A stretch of DNA of 64,000 nt from Congeria kusceri (Eukaryota > Mollusca > Bivalvia > Myida > Dreissenidae). Position numbers and translations under genes: made by a program. The stretch lies in NCBI GenBank assembly GCA_027627225.1, contig CM051030.1, positions 26,839,927-26,903,926 of the forward strand, given 5' to 3'. Positions 21,726 to 33,214 of the stretch are shown in pieces; position 1 is the first letter of the stretch, and each line of letters opens with the position of its first letter. The notes under the pieces are model-generated. The model searched no databases, had not been told where the DNA came from, and saw nothing but the letters and a program-made list of their open reading frames with translations.

Positions 21726-22639
21726 CTAATTGACTCATTAGAAAAATTGTGACTTCTAGAGTGTTCACAATCTTTTCCAAAAGCCATATAAGGAAAACTG
21801 CCCCACCCCCCTGGCGGCCATGTTTTTCAACGATCCGGAACCATTTTCGAACTCGGCCAAGATATAATAAGAACAAATGTTCTGAGCATGTCCCATATTG
21901 ATTAGGCAAAAAATGTGACTTCTATAGTGTTCACAAGCTTTCTTTATAGCCATATTAAGAAAACTGCCTCTCTCCCTGGCGGCCATGTTTTTCAATGGAG
22001 CGGAACCATTTTCGAACTCGGCCAAGATATCATAAGAACAAAGGTTCTGAGCATGTCCCATATTGATTAGGCAAAAAATGTGACTTCTATAGTGTTCACA
22101 AGCTTTCTTTATAGCCATATTAAGAAAACTGCCTCTCTCCCTGGCGGCCATGTTTTTCAATGGAGCGGAACCATTTTCGAACTCGGCCAAGATATCATAA
22201 GAACAAAGGTTCTGAGCAAGTTTTATGTTGATTGAGCAAAAGTGTGACTTCTAGAGTGTTCACAAGCTTTTTCTATAGCCATATTATGAAAACTGCCCCG
22301 CCCCCGTGCGGCCATGTTTTTCAAGGGATTAGAACCATTTTCGAACTCAGCCAATATATCATCAGAACAAATGTTTTGAGCAACTTTCATGTTGATTGGG
22401 CAAAAAATGTGACTTCTAGAGTGTTCACAAACTTTTTCTTAAATTGACCTAGTGACCTAGTTTTTGATGACCAAGTTTCCAATTTGGCTGAGATATCATC
22501 GGGACAAATGTTACGACCAAGTTTCATGAAGATTGGCCAATAAATGTGGCCACTAGAGTGTTCTCAATGTTGACAACGCACGACAGACAAAAGGCGATCA
22601 GAAAAGCTCACCATGAGCACGTTGTGCTCAGGTGAGCTA
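21726..22639 (+). repeat. Type A element with ~165-bp 'gamma' core, 5'-truncated
   Basis: Five to six units with 'cattttcgaactcggccaag', 'aaatgtgacttctaNagtgt' and 'ggcggccatgtttttcaa'; adjacent central units (for example starting 21,878 and 22,044) are almost identical. It ends in 'gacaacgcacgacagac', a TGAGCAC/GTGCTCA hairpin and 'ggtgagctaaaa' at 22,639, the shared type A 3' module. The long minus-strand frame across it is a repeat artefact. Confidence 0.75.
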
Positions 22640-23423
22640 AAAAGATATGCAGTGTATGTTGCGAGTTTGTCAAGAGTGTAAATTGAATATCCTACATGAA
22701 TATTTAAAACTGACGCATATGGTGATTTGGTTATAACAGGAACATTCTTATTTCTTCATAGATCGTCATTGTACATTCATTCAATATTTTTCGACAATAA
22801 AATAAATATATAATATTTCGTAATCAAATAGCGAACTCACATTTTTATGTGGCTAGCTCCTGAAACAGTAGTATGCCATGTTTCTATATTTGAAATAAAT
22901 AAATTGAATAGCATTATTTCATGTCAAATCAATGAACTGATGAACTGTCCCGTGTTTTAGATCAGTGCTTCTTGAATAACACAAATAAGTCAGACTCATA
23001 TGCGCATCAACGTCAGTATGTTCATCTATATAAAGTGAAAATAAGCATAATAGATGTATAACGAAACATATATATTTAAAGCGTTTTTATTAAATTAATT
23101 TAGTATACAATGCATTTATTTAGTCTATATAAAAACATGTCTATTTTTATATTAAATAGCCTCAACACAAGAATTTGGTAGATACATCAGTATTTCACAA
23201 GAAAAGCAAAGATGCAGAGCATCACATGGCTCCATGAAACTATGAGAAGTCCATATGTTTAAGACATCTTCATTATGTAATGTCCGTACATTAACTGTTC
23301 TTACATGTTCATCAGTGAATCTTTTGGGAATGAATATCAGCCTTAATCATAATTGCAATGGAATAAGCATACTATGTGTGCCAAATAAAAACAAACGTCA
23401 GCGAACATTTATCCCAATTTAAA
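22640..23423. other. Unassigned AT-rich spacer
   Basis: The part around 23,085-23,180 resembles 25,000-25,115, upstream of the second alpha element. Otherwise nothing recognised. Confidence 0.4.
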
Positions 23424-24864
23424 ACAAGAGGGCCATGATGGCCCAAAGCGCTCACCTGAGAACTGGTACAGATGAAGATCATACTGTTGTGAAAGGTTTA
23501 AAAATTAAGGTCTCAGAACAATACACAGAGGATGTAGAATCAATTTTGATTTAAAAAATCGGTTAGTGCAATTGGCTAACTAAAGTATCAGTTGGGTAGT
23601 GGACGTGCATTTTTTTGCTAATGGTTCTCAAATAATTTTTTCTCGAAATTTTTACCTGCCCCTTTTTAATTAAGTCATTGACAAATCTGGAAAATGCTCA
23701 AACTGTAGATTTTGATGTCTTTTTCGCAAACAGTTTTGGAAAACTAGTTGCAATGCGATAATTGCAATGGCTGTGCTATAAGGTTAAGTTTTGCTTTGTC
23801 TTTGATAATTTTCTTTACAATGATGATAAATGCAGGCTCTGAAGACATCAAAGTTGCAAAGTCTTGTAACTGTTGGAAATCAAATTTTATCAATCAATTT
23901 TTATGGTTATGCGCAATCTATGTAAGTTGAATCAAAAATCAAGTGTGCAAGCCAATCATTGATAACTTGTTGATGTTTTTTTTCCAAACACAAGAGGCAA
24001 TAACTCTGGTGTTTCTGGCCCGATCATGCTTATATTCGACTTCACCTGTAGTCTTACATTTATAGACAAACTGTACACGATTGGTAAAGATTGGATGAAA
24101 AAAACGTGTCTATTCTGAATAATGTCCATTTTTGCATATTTTATGCACAAACAAAGGGCAATAACTGGTGTTTCTGGTCCAATCTTGCTTATATTCAACT
24201 TCACCTTAAATCTTATGGTCATAGACAAACTGTGCAAGATTGGTGAAGATTGGGTGAAAAATCTCTATCCTGTATAATGTCCATTTTTGAATATTTTTTC
24301 CACAAAGGGCAATAACTATGGTGTTTCAGGTCCGATCTTGTTTATATTCGAATTCAACTGTAATCTCATGGTAATAAACAAACTGTGCAAGATTGGTGAC
24401 GATTGGATGAAAAATGTCTCTCTCTATCCTGAATAATGTCTGTTTTGTATATTTGTTAATAAACAAAGGGCAATAGCTCTGGTGTTTGAAACACGATCTG
24501 GCCCATTTTTGACGTCTACTGGGATCTGATGGTCATACACTAACTGCGAAAGGTTTCTTAAGATTGAAAGGAAAATAAAGTCTATACGTTGATAAAGAGC
24601 ACTTTTGCAATTTTTTGCATGAAAAAGGGGCAATAACTCTGGTGTTACTGGTCCATTTGGGCCCAATATCGAACTCGTCCAAGATTTTATGGTCATACAT
24701 AAACTGTGTAATTTTGGTCAAGATTGAATACATAACGTAGTCTTTATTGCGATAACGGTCCAAATTGTTGACGGCACTTTGATGACGGACGACGGACGAT
24801 AGACGACGCCAAAGAGGTCCCCTATACCAATACCTCACCGAGCACTTCGTGCTCAGGTGAGCTA
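23424..24864 (+). mobile_element. Type A modular element, 'alpha' core, both ends present (copy 1)
   Basis: 5' end ACAAGA, hairpin GGGCCA-tga-TGGCCC (23,430-23,444) and 'agcgctcacctgag'. After a unique ~500-base leader come about five ~158-bp units with 'gggcaataactctggtgttt', 'ttatattcgacttca', 'catagacaaactgtgcaaga' and 'gaagattggatgaaaaa'. The 3' end has 'gacggacgacggacga', then GAGCAC-ttc-GTGCTC and aggtgagct. CTCACCTGAG at the start and CTCAGGTGAG at the end are inverted. No protein-coding capacity. Confidence 0.75.
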
Positions 24865-25141
24865 ATAAAGATTAGATTTAATTTTTTGATACAAAAACGT
24901 AAATTTATATTAAATAGTGGCGAATTAAATTTATATTCCTTTGGGAAAATACGTGTCAAGCGTTTTAGTGTACAACTATTAATAGTTTATAATGCATTCA
25001 TAAAACACACGTAAATTAAAAATACGTATTTAATAAATCAAATTAAATTACGACCCAGTTTATATTTATAGGCAGATGGAAAATATTTTTATACATTGAA
25101 TAGCTTCTACATGAGAAGGTATAAAAAAAATGCAATTCTAA
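24865..25141. other. AT-rich spacer between the two alpha copies
   Basis: AT-rich. Its right part resembles the upstream flank of copy 1, which suggests that flanking DNA was duplicated together with the element. Confidence 0.35.
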
Positions 25142-26578
25142 ACAAGAGGGTCATGATGGCCCAAAGCGCTCACCTGAGAACTGGTACAGATGAAGACCAT
25201 ACTGTTGTGACAGGTTTGAAGATAAAGGTATCTGAACAATGCACAATGGGGGTAGGATCAATTTTGATTTAAAACATCGGTAAGTGCAATGGACTAACTA
25301 AAGTATGAGTTGGGTAGTGGATGTGCGTTTTTTTGCTAATGGTTCTCAAACCATTTTTCTCGATATTCTTACGTGACCCTTTTTCATTAAGTCATTGACA
25401 ATTCTGGAAAATGCACACACACACAAGATTTTAATGTCTTTTTCGCAAACAGTTGTGGAAAACTAGTTGCAAAACGATAATTTCGATGGCTGTGCTATGA
25501 GGTAAAAGTTTACTTTTTCTTTGATAATTTTCTGTCCAATGATGATAAATGTGTTAATGCAGGCTCTGAAGACATCAAAGTTGCATTTACAAATAACTGC
25601 ATGCAAGTCTTGCAACTGTTGGAAATCAAATTTTATCAATCAATTTTTATGGTCGAGCACAAACTGTGTAAGTTTTGTCAACATTTAATAAAAAATCGTG
25701 TGTGCAAGCCAATCATTGATAACCTGTTGATGTTTTTTTCCGAACACAAGCGGCAAAAACTCTGTTGTTTCTGGCCCGCTCATGCTAATATTCTACTTCA
25801 CCTGTAGCCTTATGTTCATAGACAAACTGTACAGGATTGGTGAAGATTGTATGAAAAATGAAGTCTCTATCCTGAATAATGTCTATTTTTGAATATTTCT
25901 TTCTCAAACAAAGGGCAATAACTCTGGTGGTTCTAGTCCAATCTTGCTTATATTCGACTTCACCTTCAATCTTATGGTCATAGACAAACTGTGCACGATT
26001 TGTAAAGATTGGATGAAAAATGAAGTCTCTATCCTGTATAATGTCCATTTTTGCATATTTGTTTTCACAAACAAAGGGCAATAACTCTGGTGTTTATGGT
26101 CCCATCTTGCTAATATTCGTCTTCAACTATAATCTCATAGTAAAAGACTAACTGTGTAAGATTGGTGAAGATTGGATGAAAAATGTCTCTCTCTATCCTG
26201 AATAATGTGCATTTTGAATATATTTTTAATAAACAAAGGTTAATAACTCTGGTGTTTGAAACACGATCTGGACCATTTTTGAAGTTTACTAAGATCTGAT
26301 GGTCATACACACACTGTGGAAGTTTGGTTAAGATTGGATTGAAAATAAAGTCTCTACGTTGGGAAAGGGCAGGTGTGATCTGACCCAATAACAATCCCAT
26401 CCGAGATTTTATGGTCTTACACAAATGTGCATGTTCGGTCAAGATTGAGTAAAAAATGTAGTCTTTATCACGATAACGGTCCAAATTGATGACAGCACAT
26501 TGATGACGGATGCCGGATGCCGCCGGAGAGGTCCCGGATACCAATAGCTCACCGAGCATTTAATGCTCAGGTGAGCTA
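25142..26578 (+). mobile_element. Type A modular element, 'alpha' core (copy 2)
   Basis: Same layout and orientation as the copy at 23,424, matching it along the leader ('tggaaatcaaattttatcaa') and the core. The hairpin has changed to GGGTCA/TGGCCC, keeping a G-T pair. The 3' stem is GAGCAT/ATGCTC, a matched change from GAGCAC/GTGCTC. Length is nearly the same (1,437 against 1,441 bases). Confidence 0.75.
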
Positions 26579-27131
26579 AACATTCTTAATAAATAGATCG
26601 ACAAACCTTTATTCAAATTAACATGCATGGTAATATCATAAATATAACTAATTCTCCGTATATTATTAATCTTATTGTCTATGATTATCTGGATGCTTGT
26701 TAGTGTTACTCAGTGTTGTTGACGTATATACTAGTCTATTAATAGGCGCAGGTTAGTCAGCAAGTGTATTCTATGGAATGTTGCCTATCGAATATGCGAT
26801 GCTAACGGGGGGATTTTTCCAAGGTCATAATTGTATAACACGGCCTGTAAACACTGGCTTGTAAATTGAAAATGAAAATTGAGCCAACGAAACTTCCTAG
26901 GTGGAGCTCAGACCTGGAAATCAGTCAAAAAGGTAAACAAAGTAAAGAAGTATGTAAGGATTGTTCCACATTGGCTGCTTTTTCCATTCACCTCCAAAAA
27001 GAAATGGAGCCATTTTTTTACAGGCCGTGGTGGGGATTTCTTTTTAACTAGCCGATGCAATGTTAGGATTTATTCATTCAGGCCTCTGGCGGGAAATTTT
27101 CACAATATTTGATTGGATGTTGAGAAAGTTA
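26579..27131. other. Unassigned spacer
   Basis: No convincing exon. A minus-strand 'ttgactgatttccag' at about 26,910-26,930 looks like an acceptor but no extended frame follows. Confidence 0.35.
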
Positions 27132-29890
27132 AAAAGTTGGGTTAAACAGCTACGCCGAAAAACACGGTGTGTGCCAACTTTTCCCAAGTTTTAAAACTAG
27201 AATTTGGTCAAATCCATGTATAGGAGACTCACCCGACCACCTCATTTCGAGGTGTTAAGAAAATGACCGGTGGTGACTTCGGTGGTGGTCCGGTGGTGCA
27301 AAAATATTGTATGACTTACCAATTGTGTATTATTTTCTTATGATAAAGGGTCCTTTTTAAGAAATGGGCCAATGTCATTACCACTAAGAACGATAAAAGA
27401 ACATTCGTTCGTAGTTTCGTAAAATAGTGTACAAAAATAAAGGCTGTAGGATTTTTATAAGTTGAAATCATTGAAATTATATGTCTATGATACTCTAGGT
27501 ACTGACATCTTTACATTGACATCTTTACCCGTCTGAGTTCTTACTACAACCCATTAAGAAGTGTTTTTCGACTGACGATGATCACAAATATAAATGTCTT
27601 CACATACGCATTACATGTTTTTCAATAATTTGTAATTTTTGTTAGTTTTGTGAAAATTTCTTAAAATAAGGTGAACCGGTAGTGCTGAGTTAGCTGATGT
27701 TCGTGAAACCTAAAGTAATATGTGTCAATGGCAAAATGGGCAAACATATAGAGCACATTGTTGAAGTACTATCTACTCTAGGAAATGTAGATACAGTCGA
27801 TGAAACATTGTATTTTTTAGCCTTTCACGTTGATTTAGTGACACAGTTTTTTAATATACGAACACTTCTCAAACCGGGAAAGGAAGAATAAACAAAATAA
27901 CTTGACGTTTTTGAAGATTGACAAGCTTTAGTTGTGTTTACCAGTTCTACTTTCGGTTCATGAGCATCATCCAACTAGCACCACAATTCCCAGAAAAGTA
28001 ACCAAAATTACAAATTATTGCAAAACATGTAATGGGTATGTGAAGACATTTATAATTGTGATCATCGTCATTTGTCAAACACTTCATAATGGGTTGTAGT
28101 CAGACCTCAGACGGGTAAACATGTCAGTGCATGGAGTATCATAGACATATTCTTTCAATGACTTCAACTTATAAACATCCTACAGCCTTTTTTGTACATT
28201 ATTTAACGAAACTACGAACGGATGTTATTTTATCATTCCTACTGGTAGTGACATTGGCCAATTTCTTAAAAAGAACCCTTAACATAAGACAAGAGGGCCC
28301 TGCAGGCCTTAAGACGCTCAACTGAGACCTTGTAACCCAATTGGAATGTGCATCCCCGAGGCGTGGCATATTTTTAAGTGTATATAAACCATGTAACCCC
28401 CGGGGCATGACCAGTTTCGACCCCAGGAGCATAATTTGAACAATAATTGTAGAGGACCACAATACAATGTTACATACCAAATATTTAACCTCTAGGCCTT
28501 GCGGTTTCAGAGGAGAAGGCTTTTTAAGTCATTTTGCTATTTAAGTCTATATAAACCATGTGAACCTTTGGCTGTGGTCAGTTTTGACCAATGGGGCATA
28601 ATTTGAGCAATCTTTCTAGAGGACAACTATAGGATGTGACATACCAAATATAAAAACTCTGGGCCTTGCAGTTTCAGAGGACAAGATTTTTAAAGACATT
28701 TTGCTATTTAAGTTTATATAAACCATGTGACCCCCGCGACGTGGTCACTTTTGTCCCCAGGGGCATAATTTGAACAATCTTTGTATTGGACAGCCATACA
28801 ATGTTACATACCAAATAAGAAACCTCTTGGCCTTGCGGTTTCTGAGGAGAAGATTTTAAAAGTCATTTTGCAATATATTTTATATAAACCATGTGACCCC
28901 CGAGCGTGGCCAGTTCTGATCCCAAGGACATCATTTGAACAATCTTTGTAGAGGACCACCATAGGATGTTACATACCAAATAAGAAACCTCTGGGCCTTG
29001 TGGTTTCAGAGGAGAAGATTTATAGTCATTTTGCTGTATATTCTATATAAATCATGCATGTGACATCTGGAGCGAGGTCAGTTTTGACCCAGGGGCATAA
29101 TTTGAACAAACTTTGTAAAGGACCACAAAAGGATGTAACATACCAAATATGAAACATCTGGGCCTTGGAGTTTCAAAGAAGTCATTTTGCTATATATTCT
29201 ATTTAAACCATGTGACCCCCGACGCGTGGCCAGTTCAGACCCTAAAGGCATCATTTGAACAGTTTTTGTAGAGGACCAGTATATGTTTCATACAAAATAT
29301 AAAACCTCTGGGCCTTGTGGTTTCAGAGGAGATGCTTTAAGTCATTTTGCTATATATTCTATATAAAAGATGTGACATCCAAGGCGTGACTCGTTTTCGA
29401 CCCCAAGGGCATAATTTGAACAATCTTTATTGAAGACCACTATAGAATGTTACATACCAAATATGAAACCTCTGGGCCCTTCGGTTTTAGAGAAGAATTT
29501 TTCAAGTTTACACTTTTTAAATCTATTTTAGCTCTAGTGACCTACATATGCAGTGGACCGTAACAATTTGAACAACTTTGAAAGACGGTCACCCAATCAT
29601 CATTCCTGTGAAGTTTGGTGAAATCTCCTAAGTGGTTTAGGAGGAGATGTTGTTTGAATGAAAAGTTGACGACGGACGGATACGCGCACGGACAGACGCA
29701 CGGACAAAGGGCGATCACAAAAGCTCACCATGAGCACTTTGTGCTGAGGTGAGCTAAAATCAATACACACTTAGAAAGTCATACGTACTGTTTACAATAT
29801 TTCTGCACCATTATATCTGGTATAATCAGCATTAATGACACCAACGTACCTAAAAGTACAAAAGTTGGCTTAAACAGCTACGCCGAAAAA
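27132..29890. mobile_element. Foldback element with long inverted arms and 31-nt flanking direct repeats
   Basis: Left arm about 27,296-27,690. Its inverted match is 27,950-28,288 and, beyond an inserted beta element, 29,757-29,809. Matched stretches include 'aaggctgtagga' with 'tcctacagcctt' and 'catttataattgtgatcatc' with its near-complement at 27,571-27,590. The outer boundaries carry a direct repeat: aaaagttgg, one mismatch, then 21 identical bases (27,132-27,162 and 29,860-29,890). The 64-codon frame in the loop (27,697-27,891) is unrecognised. Whether the direct repeats are a target duplication or internal modules is unknown. Confidence 0.6.
28289..29756 (+). mobile_element. Type A modular element, ~165-bp 'beta' core, both ends present
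   Basis: ACAAGA with a hairpin around GGCC-ctgca-GGCC, then 'gacgctcaactgag'. It has about seven units with 'tatataaaccatgtgacccc', 'aggggcataatttgaacaat', 'cataccaaatatgaaacctc' and 'gggccttgcggtttcagagg'. It ends 'gacgacggacgg', 'aaaagctcaccatgagcac' and 'ggtgagcta'. It interrupts the right arm of the foldback element: the arm reads 'aacataag' before it and 'aaatcaatacacac' after it, so insertion was at an A/A (T/T) site. Confidence 0.8.
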
Positions 29891-30276
29891 GGGGAAAGTA
29901 ACTCTCATTTTAGCGATCCTATCGTACATAGGGACCAAATACTGTTACGCAAGATAGGCTGAGTATATCAATTGCTCACCAACTCTTTTCTGCTCTGGGA
30001 AACTAGTAAAAGCATGTCTATAGAATAGTGCTGTAGTGAAGATTCTGAATAAATAACATAGACTGTATACATTTCATGAAAATACTGTATAAAACACATT
30101 ATGCACAAAATAATTTAGTATTTAAAGCAGGCCATGAAACATATATGTTTACAAATACCTATTAAACAATTTGCACAATTGTGATATATTAATCTTTAAC
30201 AATAATAAGCACAAGTTTTAAACCTAGTGAAGCGTATTTCTGAACCACAAGATTAAGTGGTCTTTGTTTCTATTTA
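29891..30276. other. Unassigned spacer
   Basis: AT-rich; nothing recognised. Confidence 0.4.
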
Positions 30277-30969
30277 ACAAAAGGGCCACAAGGCTCTCAG
30301 CTGAGGAGCTACGGAACTAAACTGTTCTGAGCAAGTTTCACAAAGTTTAAAAATGTGGCCTCTAGAGTGTTTAAAGTTTGTTTTTTAATTTGGCCTGGTG
30401 ACCTAATGTTTAACCCCATGTGACCTGTTTTTGAACTTGTCCCAGATATCATTGGGACAAATGTTATAAACAAGTTTCGTGATGATTGCTTCTTCATGAT
30501 TGGTTGTTAAATGTGGCTTCTAGAGTGTTTACAAGCTTTTTGTTCTATTTGGCCTGGTGACCTACTTTTTTAGCCCACATGAGCCAGTTTCAAACACGCC
30601 CAAGATATCATTGAAACAAATGTTCTGATCAATTTTCAAGAAGAATGGGAAAATTATGAGACTTCTAGAGTGTTCACAAGCTTTTTCTTCAATTTATCCT
30701 CGTGACCCAGTTTTTGACCCGACATGACCCAGTTTTGAACTAATCCTAGATATCATTGGGACAAATGTTCTGAGCAATTTTCTTGATGATTGAGCTATAA
30801 ATGTGGCCTCTAAAGAGTTCACAATCTTTTTCTTCAATTTGGCCAGATGACCCAGTTTCGAACTCGTCCAAGATATCATTGAGACGAATGATATGGCACG
30901 CTGGGAAATACATGTGGCCTCTAGAGCATTCACAAGCTTTTAAAAGCTTTCAATAGAGCCATATAAGGG

Positions 30970-32148
30970 ACAAGAGGGCCCTGAGGGACCTAGGAATCTG
31001 ACCTGCGACCTTCTAACCCAATAGGAATGTGCATCCCCAAGGCGTGGCATTTTTATCCCAGGGGCATAATTTAATCAATCTTGAACAAACTTCCGGCCTT
31101 ACAGTTTCAGGTTAAGATTTTTAAAGTCATTTTGCTATTTAAGTCTATGCAAACCATGTGACCCCTCGGGGTGTGGCCAGATTTGACCCCAGGGGCATAA
31201 TTTGAACAATCTTTGGAAAGGACCACTATGCAATGTTACTAACCAAATACAGATAAACTCTGGGCGTTGCCATTTCAGAGGAGAAGGTTTTTAAAGTAAT
31301 TTTAGCTATTTAAGTCTATATAAACCATGTGATCCCGGAGCATGGCCAGTTTTGACCCCAGGGACATAATTTGAAGACTTCTGGACCTAGTGGTTTCAGA
31401 GGAGATGTTTAAAGTCATGTTGATATATATTATATATTAACCATGTGAGTCCCGGTGTGTGGCCCATTCTGACCTCAGGGGAATAATTTTAACAAACTTT
31501 GTAAAGGACCACTAAACGATGTTACATACCAAATATGAACACTCTGGGCCTTGCAGTTTCAGAGAAGATTTTTAAATTAATTTTGCTATATATTCTATAT
31601 AAACCATGTTACCCCCGGGGCAGGGCCAGTTCTGACCCCAGGGGCATAATTTGAGCAATCTTCGTAGAAGACCACTATAGGATGTTACATATCAAATATG
31701 AAACCTATGATCCCTGCGGTTTTAGAGGGGAAGATTTTTTAAAGTCATTTTGCTATATATTCTATGAAAAATATGTGACCCCCGGGGCATGGCCAGTTCT
31801 GATCCAAGGAGCATAATTTGAACAATCTTTGTAGAGGATCACTATAGGATGTTACATACCAAATATGAAACCTCTGGGCCCTGCGGTTTCAGAGAAGATT
31901 TTTCAAGTTTACACTTTTAAAATCTTTTGTTAACTCTGTTGACCTACATATGCTGCAGATCGTAACGATTTGAACAACTTTGAAAGAGGGTCACCCAATG
32001 ATCATTCCTGTGAAGTTTGATGAAAATCTGCCAAGTGGTTTAGGAGGAGATGTTGTTCGAATGAAAAGTTGACGACGGAGACATGGACACACGGACGACG
32101 GGCGATCTCAAAAGCTCACCATGAGCACTTTGTGAGCTCAGGTGAGCT
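30970..32148 (+). mobile_element. Type A modular element, beta core, nested in gamma
   Basis: ACAAGAGGGCCC start at 30,970. Six to seven beta units follow, diverged by small deletions, then 'gacgacggagacatggacac', 'aaaagctcaccatgagcact' and gtgagct at 32,148. The gamma host reads 'ataagg' on the left and 'aaaatgcccaatccc' on the right, with no duplication beyond single bases. Confidence 0.75.
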
Positions 32149-32184
32149 GAAAATGCCCAATCCCATGGACATGTATATTTAGTA

Positions 32185-32397
32185 TCTTTGTCTGACACAT
32201 GACACGGGGCTAATCTATTGAAAACATGGTGTTATGTATCTACTGGTGAAGTACTGCTTTAGGTTGAAATAAAACTACTTTTTACAATCAATAAATTTAT
32301 GTTTTAAAAAGCAATACAAATTTGCGAATATTTTAATAGTGTTTTTACTATTCGAATAAAGATAATTCAATCGAATATTCGAATAGTTTTGCCATCT
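32185..32397 (-). mobile_element. hAT-like family 2 fragment
   Basis: On the minus strand from 32,397 it reads tggagatggcaaaactattc, gaatattcgattgaat and then 'aatttgtattgctttt', matching the left end of the intact copy at 35,556. The other end is missing. Confidence 0.6.
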
Positions 32398-32945
32398 CCA
32401 ATGTTTTTCAAAGGACTCGAACTATTTTCGAACTCCGAGATATAAGAGAGTAAATGTTATGAGCAAGTTTCATGTTGATTGGGCAAAAATGTGACTTCTA
32501 GAGTGTTCAATAAGGAAAACTGCCCCGCCCCCTGGCGGCAATATTTTTCAATGGAGCGGAACCATTTTCGAACTCAGCCGATATATCATCAGAACAACTA
32601 TCAGCAAGTTTCATGTTGATTGGGCTAAAAATGAGACTTCCAGTGTTCACAAGCTTTTATTCAATTTGACCTAGTGACCTAGTTTTTGACCCCACATGAT
32701 CCAGTTTTGAATTCGTCCGAGATATCATTTGGACAAATGTTCTGAGCAAGTTTCAGTAAGATTGGGCTATGAATGTGGCCTCTAGAGTGTTTAAAAGCTA
32801 AATGTTGACGACGCACGATTCATGACCCACGACAGACATGGGCGATTACAAAAGGCCACCATGAGCTTGTTGTGCTCAGGTGAGCTTAAACATTCTATAA
32901 TAAAGGAGCACAGATACATTTTTAAGAAGGAGGTATTTAAAATGA

Positions 32946-33134
32946 TTAAGGCTTTTTATCAGCAGTATTTTTCTCTTCTGTATCACTGTCGGGAAGTGGA
33001 TCAGCAGTGCGCGTAAGGTCCACTTCTGCATAATCTGTCCGGTCATCTAACCTATGAATAACCAATCGTTTCTGGCCCTTGGGTTGGTTGGGGAAGTCTA
33101 GGTCAGCATAAATAAGCCCATCTGCATTTACCCA
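32946..33134 (-). CDS. Terminal coding exon: cytoplasmic tail with two ITIM-like tyrosine motifs
   Basis: Acceptor ttgtttattgtag at 33,135-33,147 is followed by an open frame of 62 codons to TAA (32,946-32,948). It reads WVNADGLIYADLDFPNQPKG, then QKRLVIHRLDDRTDYAEVDL and TRTADPLPDSDTEEKNTADK. LIYADL fits the ITIM pattern (I/L/V-x-Y-x-x-L) and TDYAEV fits Y-x-x-V. The exon is hydrophilic with an acidic end, as in cytoplasmic tails of immunoglobulin-superfamily or adhesion receptors, where phosphorylated tyrosines recruit SH2 proteins. I recall similar YADLDF...YAEVD tails in bivalve Ig-domain proteins, but cannot name the gene. Composition is more GC-rich than the surroundings. Upstream exons (higher coordinates) were not found; the next introns appear filled by repeats. 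Confidence 0.65.
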   Translation of the reverse strand, partial: WVNADGLIYADLDFPNQPKGQKRLVIHRLDDRTDYAEVDLTRTADPLPDSDTEEKNTADKKP

Positions 33135-33214
33135 CTACAATAAACAAGAAACATCATTGTTTTGATATAATCCATAAAAGTCCGTACTATAAATGTATAA
33201 TAAAATATAAAATA

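Larger units (their letters stand above)
30277..32886 (+). mobile_element. Type A element, gamma core, interrupted twice
   Basis: Starts acaaaagggccacaaggct near 30,277, a GGGCC/GGCTC stem with one wobble. Gamma units run to 30,969 ('agccatataaggg'), a beta element occupies 30,970-32,148, then 'aaaatgccc' resumes gamma-like sequence. A hAT family 2 fragment follows to about 32,397, then gamma continues to the 3' end, 'gccaccatgagcttgttgtg' and 'ctcaggtgagct' at 32,886. Confidence 0.7.

Noticed and set aside
21765..22447. Long open frames and regularly repeated blocks that could suggest a repetitive protein or a CRISPR-like array
   Set aside because: The whole ~165-bp unit repeats with no unique spacers, the frames alternate between strands, and the array ends in a transposon-like terminus.
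27697..27891. 64-codon frame in the foldback loop as a transposase remnant
   Set aside because: No catalytic motif or family resemblance visible; length is compatible with chance.
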